Below are positions 52,316 to 62,440 of a DNA stretch of 64,000 nucleotides, one piece after another. The DNA is from Pseudotabrizicola alkalilacus (lineage in GTDB: Bacteria; Pseudomonadota; Alphaproteobacteria; Rhodobacterales; Rhodobacteraceae), in NCBI RefSeq assembly GCF_003443995.1, contig NZ_QWEY01000006.1, positions 186,001-250,000 of the forward strand, given 5' to 3'. The translations under genes and the position numbers were made by a program. The notes under the pieces are model-generated. The model had not been told where the DNA came from. It searched no databases and was given only the letters and a program-made list of their open reading frames with translations. The first letter of the stretch is position 1. Every line of letters starts with the position of its first letter.

Positions 52316-53516
52316 CGCCCTCTTCACCAGCCATCTGGATCTCCTGAAAGCCGAAGGCAACTACCGCGTCTTTGCCGATCTGGAACGCCGCTGCGGCAAT
52401 TTCCCCCGCGCCGACAACCACAAGGACGGGGCGCTGCGCGATGTCACCGTCTGGTGTTCCAATGATTATCTGGGCATGGGCCAGAACCCAAAGGTGGTGA
52501 ACGCGATGGTCGAGGCGGTGCGCGCCTGCGGCACCGGCGCGGGCGGCACCCGCAACATCGGTGGCACCAATCACCACCACATCCTGCTGGAATCCGAACT
52601 CGCCGACCTGCATGGCAAAGAGGCGGCCTTGCTGTTCACCTCTGGCTATGTGTCGAACTGGGCCGCGCTTGGCACCCTTGGCGCGCGCATACCGGGCGCG
52701 GTGATCCTGTCGGATGAAAAGAACCACGCAAGCATGATCGAAGGCATCCGCCATTCCCGCGCCGACAAGGTGCTGTGGCGGCACAACGACTGGCGCGATC
52801 TGGACCGCAAGCTGCACGCCGTCGGCGACCGGCCAAAAATCGTGGCGTTTGAATCCGTGTACTCGATGGATGGCGACATCTCCCCGATCCGCGAGATCAT
52901 CGAGGTGTGTGAGGCGCATGGCGCGCTGTCCTATATCGACGAGGTTCACGCCGTCGGCATGTACGGTCCGCGTGGCGGCGGCGTGTCAGAGCGTGAAAAC
53001 CTCGCCCACCGCATCGACCTGATCGAGGGCACGCTGGGCAAAGCTTACGGCTGCGTCGGCGGCTACATCACCGGCTCGGCCCCGCTGGTCGATTTCATCC
53101 GCAGCTTTTCGTCTGGCTTCATCTTTACCACCGCCCTGCCCCCGGCTGTGGCTGCTGCCGCCACCGCCTCGATCAAGCACCTCAAGGAGTCGTCGCAGGA
53201 ACGGCTCGCCCAACAACACCGCGTCGCCCGCCTGCGCGCCCGGCTGGATGCTGCGGGCATTCCGCATATGGCCAATGACAGCCACATCATCCCGGTGATG
53301 ATCGGCGATCCGGTCAAGTGCAGGATGATCAGCGATATCCTGATGAACGACTGGGGCATCTATGTGCAGCCGATCAACTACCCAACCGTGCCAAAGGGCA
53401 CCGAACGGCTGCGCATCACCCCCGGCCCGCTGCATTCCGACGCTGATATCGACCATCTGGTAAGCGCGCTCGCCTCGCTCTGGCGGCAATGCGCGCTGGC
53501 CCATGCCGTTGCCTAA
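52305..53516 (+). CDS. hemA: 5-aminolevulinate synthase
   Basis: 403 residues. PLP-dependent alpha-oxoamine synthase with [20 protein letters not shown] holding the catalytic Lys, the glycine-rich [17 protein letters not shown], and [12 protein letters not shown]. It condenses glycine and succinyl-CoA (Shemin pathway), the entry to all tetrapyrroles. Its overlap with puhE places it at the end of the superoperon, so precursor supply rises with pigment demand. Confidence 0.97.
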   Translation: MDFDALFTSHLDLLKAEGNYRVFADLERRCGNFPRADNHKDGALRDVTVWCSNDYLGMGQNPKVVNAMVEAVRACGTGAGGTRNIGGTNHHHILLESELADLHGKEAALLFTSGYVSNWAALGTLGARIPGAVILSDEKNHASMIEGIRHSRADKVLWRHNDWRDLDRKLHAVGDRPKIVAFESVYSMDGDISPIREIIEVCEAHGALSYIDEVHAVGMYGPRGGGVSERENLAHRIDLIEGTLGKAYGCVGGYITGSAPLVDFIRSFSSGFIFTTALPPAVAAAATASIKHLKESSQERLAQQHRVARLRARLDAAGIPHMANDSHIIPVMIGDPVKCRMISDILMNDWGIYVQPINYPTVPKGTERLRITPGPLHSDADIDHLVSALASLWRQCALAHAVA

Positions 53517-53627
53517 TCCCGCCATCGCCCGTTTGCACCGGACACTCCGCTCCGCGCACGCGGGCGTGACTTGCCTTTTCCATCGGCAGGTCCATGTCTT
53601 TATCCGTAGTATATCCGGGAGGATCCC

Positions 53628-54113
53628 ATGAGACTCGCTTTGACTGCCCTGACTTTTGCCTCGCTCGCCCTCGCGGCCCCCGCCATGGCCCAGGATGCGA
53701 CCGGGGATGCTGCCGCTGGTGAGAAGGTCTTCAACAAATGCCAGACCTGCCACGTCATCGCCGATGCCGATGGCAAGGTGCTGGGTGGCCGCAATGCCAA
53801 GACCGGCCCCAACCTCTACGGCCTGCCGGGCCGCCCCGCAGGCACCCAGGCCGATTTCAACGGCTACGGCGACTCGCTGGTCGCCCTCGGTGCCACCGGC
53901 TTCACCTGGGATGAGGCGAGCTTTACCGAATACGTCACCGATCCCGCAAAGTTCCTCAAGGCCCGTCTGGATGACAACAGCGCCCGCACCAAGATGAGCT
54001 TCAAGCTGGCCAACGCCAAGGAAAAGGCCGATGTCTGGGCCTACATCGCCTCGCTCTCGCCCGCGATGGAAGCCCCGGCAGAGGGCGAAGCGGCCCCTGC
54101 TGCGACGAACTGA
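53628..54113 (+). CDS. cycA: Cytochrome c2, periplasmic electron carrier
   Basis: 161 residues: signal peptide (about 1-21, ending APAMA), haem motif CQTCH at residues 38-42, axial Met in the TKMSFK segment, and an Ala/Glu/Pro-rich C-terminal tail (EAPAEGEAAPAATN). Class I, with the longer loops typical of cytochrome c2. It shuttles electrons from the bc1 complex to the photo-oxidised reaction centre, needed here because there is no PufC. Strong ribosome site GGGAGGAT; own terminator at 54134. Confidence 0.96.
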   Translation: MRLALTALTFASLALAAPAMAQDATGDAAAGEKVFNKCQTCHVIADADGKVLGGRNAKTGPNLYGLPGRPAGTQADFNGYGDSLVALGATGFTWDEASFTEYVTDPAKFLKARLDDNSARTKMSFKLANAKEKADVWAYIASLSPAMEAPAEGEAAPAATN

Positions 54114-54133
54114 CCTGACGCTCACGTCAAAGC

Positions 54134-54162
54134 AAAGGCCCCGGAGCAATCCGGGGCTTTTT
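54134..54162 (+). terminator. Rho-independent terminator of cycA
   Basis: GCCCCGGA-GCAA-TCCGGGGC followed by TTTTT, about 20 bases past the stop. Confidence 0.92.
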
Positions 54163-54490
54163 GCGTTTGGGGAGTGAGTGGCTGCTTTGCGGACAAAGCG
54201 GACGGTCGGGTTGCGTCGATTGAGCGGACGCCAAGCCCGGTTAACAGGGGCTTTAGCCCCCCGGGCTGCGGATGGCCGGTCCGGCGGCCAGTCGCATCGT
54301 CACCGCCAATATGCGCTCAGACGTCATTCGGACATGACAGCCATAAAGTGCTGACCTCAATCGGTGCTGCGGCAGGCCCCGGCCATCCCCAGCCCTTTGG
54401 TGCGCTTTGAGAGTCAATCTTTGGGGGGGAAAGGCCGCCCATCCCCTCCCCATGAGAGGAGAGGCGCGGAACAATCAGGGGTGGTTTGAA
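54163..54490. other. Gene-free stretch between cycA terminator and the orphan gene
   Basis: 328 bases with no supported gene. It contains a small hairpin GGGGCTTTAGCCCC (about 54246) and a C-rich/G-rich segment (CCCCTCCCCATGAGAGGAGA, from about 54443) that looks like a decayed copy of the repeat arms at 30873-31036. Confidence 0.5.
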
Positions 54491-55066
54491 ATGAGAGAGT
54501 GGGATAAAGCGGCGGGGTCAGGTTGCGGGGGTTTGGTTGCTGATAAGATGAGTATTGTCGAACTTTTGTATCTTGGGCAGATCGAAGACTTGCGAAGATT
54601 GCGTGACGGATATGTGGCCGTGCACCTGCCCGAGGTTGGTGATTTCGCTTTCAAGATCGGGATCAATGACCCGCTAACTACGGAAAGTATCGAGAAGATC
54701 GTCGATTTTGGTGCGGGCGCTGACCCAGACATGATACGGCATCTGTATCGCATGTGTAACGGCCTTTGGGTTGCAAAGTTTGCCGTATTTGGTCTTCTCT
54801 CAGGCCCATGGGGTTTAATGCAGCCGTGGGACATCAATGTGCCCAACTGTTGGGGCCGTCCTGCCGGATTTCCAGAGGATTACCTGATTGTTGGGACGCA
54901 TCAAGATAAGGATGACGCTGGGAAAACGCTCCAGCGGTCTCATTGCATCACTGGGGATGGTCGGATTGTTGTGATTGATCTGGAAAATCACGAAACCGTC
55001 TTGCGAGAGTATCGTTCGGTTGAAGACTGGCTGCAGGCCGAGGCTGAGCGGGCTTTGGCGGGCTGA
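54491..55066 (+). CDS. Orphan SMI1/KNR4 (SUKH)-like protein
   Basis: 191 residues from the ATG at 54491, which has AGGGG upstream; ATG 54548 is an alternative. The middle and end (HLYRMCNGLWVAKFAVFGLL, PEDYLIVGTHQDKDDAGKTL, IDLENHETVLREYRSVEDWL) look like the SMI1/KNR4 or SUKH fold used by many toxin-immunity proteins. No toxin gene is beside it. Base composition is clearly less GC-rich than its neighbours and codon use is looser, which suggests recent transfer. The domain call is by pattern only. Confidence 0.65.
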   Translation: MREWDKAAGSGCGGLVADKMSIVELLYLGQIEDLRRLRDGYVAVHLPEVGDFAFKIGINDPLTTESIEKIVDFGAGADPDMIRHLYRMCNGLWVAKFAVFGLLSGPWGLMQPWDINVPNCWGRPAGFPEDYLIVGTHQDKDDAGKTLQRSHCITGDGRIVVIDLENHETVLREYRSVEDWLQAEAERALAG

Positions 55067-55329
55067 TGCGGCTGTTGACCGGGTTGGGAGATGCTCAGTC
55101 GTTGTTGTCTGCTAAGGGGCTCAAAGCGTCCCTCACGCGGGACTCCGCCTGGCCAAAAATCAACCCAGCGCTGACCGACCCAACATGCGGCCAGAGTCAG
55201 TGCTCTGCTGCCGCACTACCAAGCGCCTGCAGGACACCCCAAAAATTAATAATCCCTTAATTCCCGCACCCCAAGCCCTTGATTACAAAAGACCCCTACA
55301 CCCTTCCCCCTGTGTTACACACCCCCACC
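55067..55329. other. Gene-free stretch before urtE
   Basis: 263 bases between the orphan gene and the urtE stop. A 64-codon open frame exists but has no coding character that I can see. No repeats recognised. Confidence 0.4.
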
Positions 55330-56025
55330 TCACACCGAGACAGTCGCCCGCAGCACCTCTTTCGACAGCGTGGCCTTGTCGCCTTCCAGCGCCACCTCGC
55401 CGCGTTTGAGGACATAGAACCGGTCCGCCAGACCGTAGGCAAAGTCGAAATACTGCTCGACCAGAATGATCGCCATATCGCCCTTGCCCTTCAGATACTC
55501 GATCACCCGCCCGATCTGCTGGATGATATTGGGCTGGATGCCTTCGGTCGGCTCGTCCAGCAGCAGCACGCGGGGCTTCATGATCATCGCGCGGGCAATC
55601 GCCAGCTGCTGCTGCTGCCCGCCCGACAGATCGCCGCCGCGCCGGTGGAGGAAGTCTTTCAGGATCGGGAACAGCTCGAAGATCTCCTCCGGGATCCGAT
55701 GCTCGGCCCGGGGCAGCAGCGCATAGGCGGTCTCCATATTCTCGCGCACGGTCAGCAGCGGAAAGATCATCCGCCCCTGCGGCACCACGGCCAGCCCACG
55801 CCGCGCCATCGCCTGCGGCGGCACCACCGGCACCGGCTCATTGCCCAGCCAGACCTGTCCGCCAGAACGCGGATGCGTGCCCGCCAGCGCCTTCAAAAGC
55901 GAAGTCTTGCCGACCCCGTTGGTGCCCATCACGCAAGTCACCTCCCCCGCCCGCGCCTCCATCGAGATGCCGTGCAGGATCTGGCTGCCGCCATAATGCA
56001 GCGTCAGGTTTTCGGTTCTGATCAT
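55330..56025 (-). CDS. urtE: Urea ABC transporter ATP-binding subunit UrtE
   Basis: 231 residues from the ATG at 56025, overlapping the urtD stop (ATGA). LivF-type ATPase with Walker [17 protein letters not shown], signature [14 protein letters not shown] and Walker [15 protein letters not shown]; the four-Gln signature is typical of UrtE. Last gene of urtABCDE. Confidence 0.96.
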   Translation of the reverse strand: MIRTENLTLHYGGSQILHGISMEARAGEVTCVMGTNGVGKTSLLKALAGTHPRSGGQVWLGNEPVPVVPPQAMARRGLAVVPQGRMIFPLLTVRENMETAYALLPRAEHRIPEEIFELFPILKDFLHRRGGDLSGGQQQQLAIARAMIMKPRVLLLDEPTEGIQPNIIQQIGRVIEYLKGKGDMAIILVEQYFDFAYGLADRFYVLKRGEVALEGDKATLSKEVLRATVSV

Positions 56026-56771
56026 CGCTCGGACCGCCCCAGATAAACGTCGATCACCTGCGGATTGCGGGTGACATGGTCCAATGTGCCCTCGGCCAGC
56101 ACAGCCCCCTCGTGCAGCACCGTGACCTTGCAATTCAGGCGGCGCACGAATTCCATGTCATGCTCCACCACCACCACCGCGCGGGTTTTGGCCAGATCGA
56201 CCAATAGCCGCGTGGTGTGCTCGCGCTCCGCGAGGGTCATGCCCGCCGCCGGCTCATCGACCAGCAAGAGCTGCGGCTCCTGCGCCAGCAGCATGCCGAT
56301 TTCCAGCCATTGCTTTTGCCCATGCGACAGCTCGCCTGACTTGCGGGAGAGCGAGTCACCCAGACCCACCTCCTCCGCCAGCTCCGCCACGCGGGCATGA
56401 TCGGCGGATTTGGGCGACCAGAACAGCACCGCCAGCGGTCCACGCGCCGCCTTGAGCGCCATCATCAGGTTGTCAGCAACCGTCTGATCCTCGAACACCG
56501 TTGGCCGCTGAAACTTGCGCCCCACCCCGGCGCGGGCGATCTGCGCCTCGGACATCGACAGCAGCGATTGCAGCTTTGCCCCCCACAGCACCCGACCTTC
56601 ATCCGGGCGGGTCTTGCCGGTTACGATGTCCATGAACGTGGTCTTGCCCGCGCCATTGGGCCCGATAATCGCGCGCAATTCCGCCGGACCGATGGAGAAG
56701 GACAGGTTGTTGATGGCGCGAAAGCCGTCAAAGGTGACCGACACGCCGGAGACTTCGAGAAGCTGGGTCAT
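56022..56771 (-). CDS. urtD: Urea ABC transporter ATP-binding subunit UrtD
   Basis: 249 residues. LivG-type ATPase: Walker [17 protein letters not shown], signature [15 protein letters not shown] (the HGQKQWLEI form is typical of UrtD), Walker [13 protein letters not shown]. Overlaps urtC and urtE by four bases each. Confidence 0.96.
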   Translation of the reverse strand: MTQLLEVSGVSVTFDGFRAINNLSFSIGPAELRAIIGPNGAGKTTFMDIVTGKTRPDEGRVLWGAKLQSLLSMSEAQIARAGVGRKFQRPTVFEDQTVADNLMMALKAARGPLAVLFWSPKSADHARVAELAEEVGLGDSLSRKSGELSHGQKQWLEIGMLLAQEPQLLLVDEPAAGMTLAEREHTTRLLVDLAKTRAVVVVEHDMEFVRRLNCKVTVLHEGAVLAEGTLDHVTRNPQVIDVYLGRSER

Positions 56772-58000
56772 TCCTTGGCCTCCTTTTCCATGAGCGACCC
56801 GTCGTCAGGCCCCAGCGTCGCGCCCTTGCGGTCGGGGCTGCGCAAGCCCTGCCACAGGTCGAACAAGCCGCCGATGCCCTTGGGCGCGAACAGGGTGACG
56901 CCGACAAAGGACAGGCCGAGCAGGATCAGCCACCAGTCCACCCAGTTGATCGTATAGAAGCCGAGGTTGATCGAGGGCGCCCGCCCGCCGGTGAACCAGG
57001 ACGACAACAGCGAGACAAAGGCCGCACCAATCACCGCGCCGTAAAGCCGCCCGCGCCCGCCGATGGCGACCCACACGGCAAGGTAAATGCTGGCGATCGG
57101 GGCCAGTTCCGCCGGGTTGATGATGCCCGCCTGCGGGTAATAGAGTGCGCCCGCAATGGCGGCGATGATGGCGGTGAGGGTGAAGACAAAGAGCTTGTAG
57201 CCTTCGACCGAGTAGCCCAGAAACCGCACCCGCGCCTCATCATCGCGGATCGCGCGGATCACGGATCCGAACTTGCCCGAGACCACCCAGGCCACCAGCA
57301 GGTAGCCTAGGCCAAGGGCAAAGGCCGAGGCCCAGAGGAACCAGACCGAGATCAGGTCCTGCGACACCCCGTCCAGACCGGGGATGTTCTGCAGACCCGA
57401 AAGCCCGTTGTTGCCGCGCAGACCGGAGTCGTTCTGGAACAGGTAGAGCGCGAGGGCGAGGGTCATGGCTTGCGTCAGGATCGACAGATACACGCCCGTC
57501 ACCCTGCTGCGGAACGCCAGCCAGCCAAAGACCAGCGCCAGCACGCCCGGCACCAGCACCACCAGCATGAGTTGCAGCGGCAGCGAATGGGCAAAACCCC
57601 ACACCGGCGGCAGCTCCGACGCGCCGACCACGCCAAAGATTTGGGCTGCAATGCCGTTCTGGATCTCTTGTGCGGTGGCAGGAAGCGCCTCGTTTGACAG
57701 GGCGGTGATGACGATGCCTTCGGTGCGGGCATACATCAGCCACATGCCGATCATGTAGCCGCCAAGCGCGAAAAACGCCATGTGGCCGAGCGACAGGATG
57801 CCGGCATAACCCCAGATCAGATCCATCGCGAGGGCAGCAAGGCACAGGCAAAGGGTCTTGCCCAGCGTCTTGATGAAGGAGGTGGACAGGAAGGCCACGC
57901 CATACGCCTCGGACAGCACGGTGACGCCCAGCGTGAACAGCGACAGGATCAGCAGGAACCACAGGACAGAAGGGTTGCGGGACAAATAGGTGCGGGTCAT
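56768..58000 (-). CDS. urtC: Urea ABC transporter permease UrtC
   Basis: 410 residues, LivM-like permease with nine or ten membrane helices, including the conserved AMDLIWGYAGILSLGHMAFF segment and GNNGLSGLQNIPGLDG. With UrtB it forms the inner-membrane channel. Starts 85 bases after urtB; the gap holds a dispersed repeat. Confidence 0.95.
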   Translation of the reverse strand: MTRTYLSRNPSVLWFLLILSLFTLGVTVLSEAYGVAFLSTSFIKTLGKTLCLCLAALAMDLIWGYAGILSLGHMAFFALGGYMIGMWLMYARTEGIVITALSNEALPATAQEIQNGIAAQIFGVVGASELPPVWGFAHSLPLQLMLVVLVPGVLALVFGWLAFRSRVTGVYLSILTQAMTLALALYLFQNDSGLRGNNGLSGLQNIPGLDGVSQDLISVWFLWASAFALGLGYLLVAWVVSGKFGSVIRAIRDDEARVRFLGYSVEGYKLFVFTLTAIIAAIAGALYYPQAGIINPAELAPIASIYLAVWVAIGGRGRLYGAVIGAAFVSLLSSWFTGGRAPSINLGFYTINWVDWWLILLGLSFVGVTLFAPKGIGGLFDLWQGLRSPDRKGATLGPDDGSLMEKEAKE

Positions 58001-58020
58001 TTCAGGCTCCTGCCGTCGGA

Positions 58021-58076
58021 CCGGGGGGCCAGCCCCCCGGGCCCCCCGGGATATTTTTGGACAGAAAATGTCAGCG
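58021..58076. repeat. Dispersed GC-stem/GGGATATTT repeat, urtB-urtC gap
   Basis: 9-bp stem CCGGGGGGC-CA-GCCCCCCGG, then CCCCCCGGGATATTTTTGGA and CAGAAAATG. Same family as the copies inside the photosynthesis cluster, so the family is not restricted to it. Confidence 0.88.
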
Positions 58077-58085
58077 CCATTGCCA

Positions 58086-60047
58086 TCAGTCTCCTGCCGC
58101 GCGGCCCTTGAGGGCGATGATGCCCCTTGGGCGGAACTGGATGAACAGGATGATGAACAGGATCATGTAGGTCTGGGCGGCGAGGGTGTTGGAGGGGTTC
58201 AGGAACTCGATGCCCTTTTGCAGCGTGCCGATCATCAGCGCCCCGGCAAGGGTGCCCCAGATATTGCCGACGCCGCCGACCACCACGGTCATGAAGCTTT
58301 GCACGATGTAGTCGTTGCCCAGTTCCGAGGTGACCTTGGCAAACAGGCCGATGGCGATGCCCGCGATGCCGGCGATGCCGGAGCCAAGGCCGAAGGTCAG
58401 CATGTTGATCCGGTCGGGGTTGATGCCCATTGAGGCGGCCATTGACGGGTTTTGCGTGACCGCGCGCACCTCCAGCCCCAGCCTTGTGCGCTTCATCAGC
58501 CATAGGAAGAACAGCAGGAACACCAGCGCCAGAACAAAGATCGCGACGCGGATATAACTGATCGACACGATGTCATTGAAGCTGAGCGCACCATCGAGCC
58601 AGGCGGGCGAGGTCAGTGGGCGGGCCTGGGTGCCAAAGATGTTCTTCGCCAGCTGTTGCAGGGCAATCGAGATGCCGAAGGTGGCGAGCAGCGTCTCCAG
58701 CGGGCGCTTGTACAGGTGGCGGATTACCAGCCGCTCCATCGCCACACCGGCGGCGAAGGTGACGGCAAAGGCCAGCGGCAGGGCCACGATCAGCGACAGG
58801 GTGTAATTGGGGATGAACAGCTGCACCACATAGCCGGTGTAGGCCCCCATCATGATGAACTCGCCATGCGCCATGTTGATCACCCGCATCACGCCAAAGG
58901 TGATGGCCAGACCGATGGCGGCCAGAAAGTAGATCGAGGCGAGCGACAGTGCGTCGAGCGCGAGGTCCGCCACCTGCATCGAGGCGAGCTTGACCTCGAT
59001 GCCGGTCAGCACATCCTGTGCGGCGGAGGTGACGGCGGGATCGGGCTCGGAATAGGTCTCGACAAAGCGGTGACCGGCGACGATCTGCGTCACCTCCTCA
59101 TCGGTGGCGGCGACCGGCACTGTGCCCGCCTCTTCCAGCAGCGTATAGGCGCGGTTGCGCGCGCTTTGGCTGTTCAGATCGGCCAGCGGGATGCCCGCAA
59201 CCGCGCCGCCCACGATATTGGCGGCAAGCGAGGCCTTGAGCTCGGCGGTGGTCAGCCGGGCCGGGGCCAGATCGGCGGCCACCAGCAGGTCATAGGCCTC
59301 CACTTCGGTCAGATCGCTGCCGGGCTCAAGGTCGCGGGCAATGTTGCCCTCGATCGGGGTGCCCAAAGGGGCGGCCCGGCGGGTGGTGGCCAAGAGCGGG
59401 TTGAGGGCGGCGCGCAGATCGAGGCCAAGGTCGCCGGAAAAGCTCTCGACGGCGGCGATGCGGGTCGCGGCATCGGGGTCAAAGCGCAGGGTGAGCAGGC
59501 GGTTGAGCCGGTCCTTTTGCGCGCGCAAGGCGGGGTCACTCTCCGCCTCGATCGAGGCGCGCAGCGGCTCCAGCAATTCGGGCGCGGGGTCGCGGGCGAT
59601 GGTGGTCAGCGCCGCCGCGCGGCGCGCGGGATCGGGGTCATTGAGCTGGAACTGCACCAGCGCCGTGGCGATCACCCCGCGCACCCCGGAATTGGGGCGC
59701 AGCTCGGTAATGTCGGCGCGTGGCGCGGTGCCCGCGTCGCTGCCATCCAGCAGGCGCAGAGCGTAGCCATCGGCGGAGTCCGAGATCAACACGAACACGC
59801 CGTCGCTTTTGCGCACTCCCAACCCCCGGTTGGCCCAGGCCTGCAGGATCGCGGTTGCCTGCGGATCCCCGCTGGCGGCCAGCGCCGCGATCACCGGGCC
59901 GATGGTCTGGCGCGACGGCTTTTCGATCTGGGCGCGGTTGTCCTCGACGATTGCAGCGGCAGTGACGGGCGGGCTGGTCTGCGCGCCCCCCGCGAGGGGC
60001 AGCAGCGGCAGCAGCGCAAGAACAAGGGCGGCGAGGGCGGCGCGCAT
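58086..60047 (-). CDS. urtB: Urea ABC transporter permease UrtB with long N-terminal domain
   Basis: 653 residues from the ATG at 60047, which opens a signal peptide (MRAALAALVLALLPLLPLAG). Residues about 25-350 form a helical, HEAT-like, probably periplasmic domain; the LivH-like permease core starts near residue 360 (LASIYFLAAIGLAITFGVMR) with INMAHGEFIMMGAYTGYVVQ. UrtB proteins carry such an extension, unlike plain LivH. It lies 64 bases after urtA. Confidence 0.95.
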   Translation of the reverse strand: MRAALAALVLALLPLLPLAGGAQTSPPVTAAAIVEDNRAQIEKPSRQTIGPVIAALAASGDPQATAILQAWANRGLGVRKSDGVFVLISDSADGYALRLLDGSDAGTAPRADITELRPNSGVRGVIATALVQFQLNDPDPARRAAALTTIARDPAPELLEPLRASIEAESDPALRAQKDRLNRLLTLRFDPDAATRIAAVESFSGDLGLDLRAALNPLLATTRRAAPLGTPIEGNIARDLEPGSDLTEVEAYDLLVAADLAPARLTTAELKASLAANIVGGAVAGIPLADLNSQSARNRAYTLLEEAGTVPVAATDEEVTQIVAGHRFVETYSEPDPAVTSAAQDVLTGIEVKLASMQVADLALDALSLASIYFLAAIGLAITFGVMRVINMAHGEFIMMGAYTGYVVQLFIPNYTLSLIVALPLAFAVTFAAGVAMERLVIRHLYKRPLETLLATFGISIALQQLAKNIFGTQARPLTSPAWLDGALSFNDIVSISYIRVAIFVLALVFLLFFLWLMKRTRLGLEVRAVTQNPSMAASMGINPDRINMLTFGLGSGIAGIAGIAIGLFAKVTSELGNDYIVQSFMTVVVGGVGNIWGTLAGALMIGTLQKGIEFLNPSNTLAAQTYMILFIILFIQFRPRGIIALKGRAAGD

Positions 60048-60111
60048 GGGTGGGCCTTGTGGTTTGGGACAGGAGGACGGGAGGGGGGATAGCCCCCTCC
60101 CGTCAGGGCGA

Positions 60112-61389
60112 TCAGTAGTTGGACTTGATCTGAACGCAGGTCTTGGTTTCGGTGTTGTACATGCCGCAGTCCAGTTCGGCCCAGTCCGCTTCCAGCACCG
60201 CCGATTCCGGCAGGAAGTCGGTCCAGGCATCCCCGGGAACCGGCTCGGTGGACGACACGATGTCGAACTGACCATCGGCCCGGATCTCGCCGATCAGCAC
60301 CGGCTTGGTCAGGTGGTGGTTCGGCAGCATCTTGGCGATGCCGCCGGTCAGGTTCGGGGTCTCAAGGCCATACATCGCCTCGCGCACCGCATCGACATCG
60401 GTGGTGCCAGCCTTTTCAACCGCCTGAACCCACAGGTTGAAGCCGATCACATGCGCTTCCATCGGATCGTTGAACACGCGGTTTTCGCCGGCAAAGGTCT
60501 TCCACTTGGCGATCCACTCGGTGTTCAGCTCGGATTCCGCCGACTGGAAGTAGTTCCACGCCGCCAGATGGCCGACGAGGTTCGAGGTGTCGAGGCCCGA
60601 CAGTTCCTCTTCGCCGACCGAGAACGCCACGACCGGAATGTCATCGGCCGAGATGCCTGCCGCTGCCAGTTCCTTGTAGAAGCCGATGTTGGCATCGCCG
60701 TTGATGGTCGAGATCACGCCGACCTTTTTGCCATCGGCCCCCAAAGCGACCACATCGGCCACGATCTTGGACCAGTCGGAATGGCCGAAGGGGGTGTAGT
60801 TCACAAAGATATCGGCCTCGGCGATGCCTTTGGATTTCAGGTAGCTGTCGAGGATGTTGTTCGTGGTGCGCGGATAGACGTAGTCGGTGCCAAGGAGGGC
60901 GAATTTCTCGACGCCCAACTCCTCAAGGAAATAGTCGGTCGCGGGGATCGCCTGCTGGTTTGGCGCAGCCCCGGTGTAGAACACGTTTTTCGACGATTCC
61001 TCGCCCTCGTACTGCACGGGGTAGAACAGCAGGCCGTTCAGCTCTTCGATCACCGGCAGCACCGATTTGCGCGACACGGAGGTCCAGCAGCCGAACATCA
61101 CATCGACATTCGACACGGTCATCAGCTCACGCGCTTTTTCGGCGAACAGCGGCCAGTCCGAAGCCGGATCGACCACCACGGCCTCCAGCTGTTTGCCCAG
61201 CACGCCGCCCTTGGCGTTCTGTTCGGCGATCAGCATCAGCATCACGTCTTTGAGCGTGGTTTCCGAAATCGCCATCGAGCCCGACAGCGAATGCAGCACG
61301 CCCACCTTGATCGTCTCATCCTGTGCGATGGCCTGCCCTGCCGTCATGGCAATGGCAGAGGCCAGCAGCGCTCCCTTGAAATACGACAT
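60112..61389 (-). CDS. urtA: Urea ABC transporter substrate-binding protein UrtA
   Basis: 425 residues with a signal peptide (about 1-22, ending AGQAIA). Type I periplasmic binding protein of the Leu/amide family; IKVGVLHSLSGSMAISETTL and MFGCWTSVSRKSVLPVIEEL are typical of UrtA/FmdD. First gene of urtABCDE; its 400-base upstream region is shared with the ureG terminator. Confidence 0.95.
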   Translation of the reverse strand: MSYFKGALLASAIAMTAGQAIAQDETIKVGVLHSLSGSMAISETTLKDVMLMLIAEQNAKGGVLGKQLEAVVVDPASDWPLFAEKARELMTVSNVDVMFGCWTSVSRKSVLPVIEELNGLLFYPVQYEGEESSKNVFYTGAAPNQQAIPATDYFLEELGVEKFALLGTDYVYPRTTNNILDSYLKSKGIAEADIFVNYTPFGHSDWSKIVADVVALGADGKKVGVISTINGDANIGFYKELAAAGISADDIPVVAFSVGEEELSGLDTSNLVGHLAAWNYFQSAESELNTEWIAKWKTFAGENRVFNDPMEAHVIGFNLWVQAVEKAGTTDVDAVREAMYGLETPNLTGGIAKMLPNHHLTKPVLIGEIRADGQFDIVSSTEPVPGDAWTDFLPESAVLEADWAELDCGMYNTETKTCVQIKSNY

Positions 61390-61737
61390 GGTTTTCCCTC
61401 ATAGGGCCGCGCACAGGGCAGGCGCCCCGTCCCTCGGGGTCGGCCTGTCTTTGCGCGGCAATTCTGTTGCACCCGGTGCTGTGGTGTCAGGCATCTGGTC
61501 CTGACCGCCACCGCACATCCTTTTTTCTTGTGCCGTCCGAAACCGGCTGGCCCTGTCACGAAAGCGTCATTGCCGCAGTGCGGCAAGGTGCGCAGAGCGT
61601 CGGCGGGCGGACGGTTGCAGAGGTCGCGGCATTTGCCCGAAAATTAAGCGGTGCCGCGCCGTCACGCGCAGTTTCCGGGCAGGATGGAGCAAATCGCCGC
61701 GATTCGAGCGGTGGAACTGACCGCAAATTGATCAAAA
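61390..61737. promoter_or_regulatory. urtA upstream region, no gene, with a palindrome at 61570-61586
   Basis: About 350 bases without a supported gene. TTGCCGC-AGT-GCGGCAA (61570-61586) is a perfect 7-3-7 inverted repeat that could be an operator for nitrogen control of urtA or a leader hairpin. No clear sigma-54 promoter was found. Confidence 0.4.
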
Positions 61738-61767
61738 GCAAAAACCCCGGGCGAGCCGGGGTTTTGC
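61738..61767 (-). terminator. Intrinsic terminator after ureG
   Basis: On the minus strand GCAAAACCCCGG-CTCGC-CCGGGGTTTTTGC, about 30 bases past the ureG stop; it separates the ure operon from urtA. Confidence 0.88.
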
Positions 61768-61795
61768 ATCGGGCAACGCTGAAAACCGGGTGACG

Positions 61796-62440
61796 TCAGG
61801 TCATCTCTGCGCTGTCTTTGACCGGTTGCAAGACCAGCCCGCCTTCGCGTTCCAGAAAGGCCACCACCTCAGCCACCCCCCGCCCCTGACGCAGTTGCGC
61901 CATTATATAGGGGCGCGCACCCCGCGCGCGCGCGGTGTCGGATTCGAGCAGAACCGGGTCCACGCCGACATGGGGGGCAAGGTCGGTCTTGTTGACGATC
62001 AGCAGATCCGACCGCGTCACCCCCGGCCCGCGTTTGCGCGGAATGTCCTGCCCGGCGGCGGTGTCGATCACATAGATGGTGATGTCAGCCAGCTCGGGGC
62101 TAAAGGTCGCCGCCAGATTGTCGCCGCCGGATTCGATCAGGATCAAGTCCAGATCGGGATGCAGACGGCGCAGATCGGCAATCGCCGCCAGATTGATGCT
62201 GGCATCCTCGCGGATCGCGGTGTGCGGGCAGCCGCCGGTTTCCACGCCGCGGATGCGGTCGGCGGGCAGCACCTGCGCGCGCAGCAGGTATTCGGCATCT
62301 TCGCGGGTGTAGATGTCATTGGTGATCACCGCCATCGAGCAGCGCGATGCGAGCGCCCGTGCCAGATGCTCGGTCAGGGTGGTCTTGCCTGCGCCCACCG
62401 GGCCGCCGATGCCGACGCGAAGGGGTCCGTTCACGCTCAT
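61796..62440 (-). CDS. ureG: Urease accessory GTPase UreG
   Basis: 214 residues. SIMIBI GTPase with P-loop [10 protein letters not shown] (12-21), the metal-site [18 protein letters not shown] and the base-recognition NKTDLAP. It couples GTP hydrolysis to nickel insertion into urease. Overlaps ureF by four bases. Confidence 0.97.
   Translation of the reverse strand: MSVNGPLRVGIGGPVGAGKTTLTEHLARALASRCSMAVITNDIYTREDAEYLLRAQVLPADRIRGVETGGCPHTAIREDASINLAAIADLRRLHPDLDLILIESGGDNLAATFSPELADITIYVIDTAAGQDIPRKRGPGVTRSDLLIVNKTDLAPHVGVDPVLLESDTARARGARPYIMAQLRQGRGVAEVVAFLEREGGLVLQPVKDSAEMT

Noticed and set aside
54443-54472. Decayed extra copy of the bchO-idi repeat
   Set aside because: The similarity is short and mostly C-runs and G-runs, too weak to call.
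55066-55260. 64-codon + strand ORF after the orphan gene
   Set aside because: No ribosome site, no domain and no protein-like composition; treated as non-coding.
61400-61560. Sigma-54 (-24/-12) promoter for urtA
   Set aside because: A GCACC-G-GGTGC-like stretch was seen but the GG-N10-GC spacing is not met.
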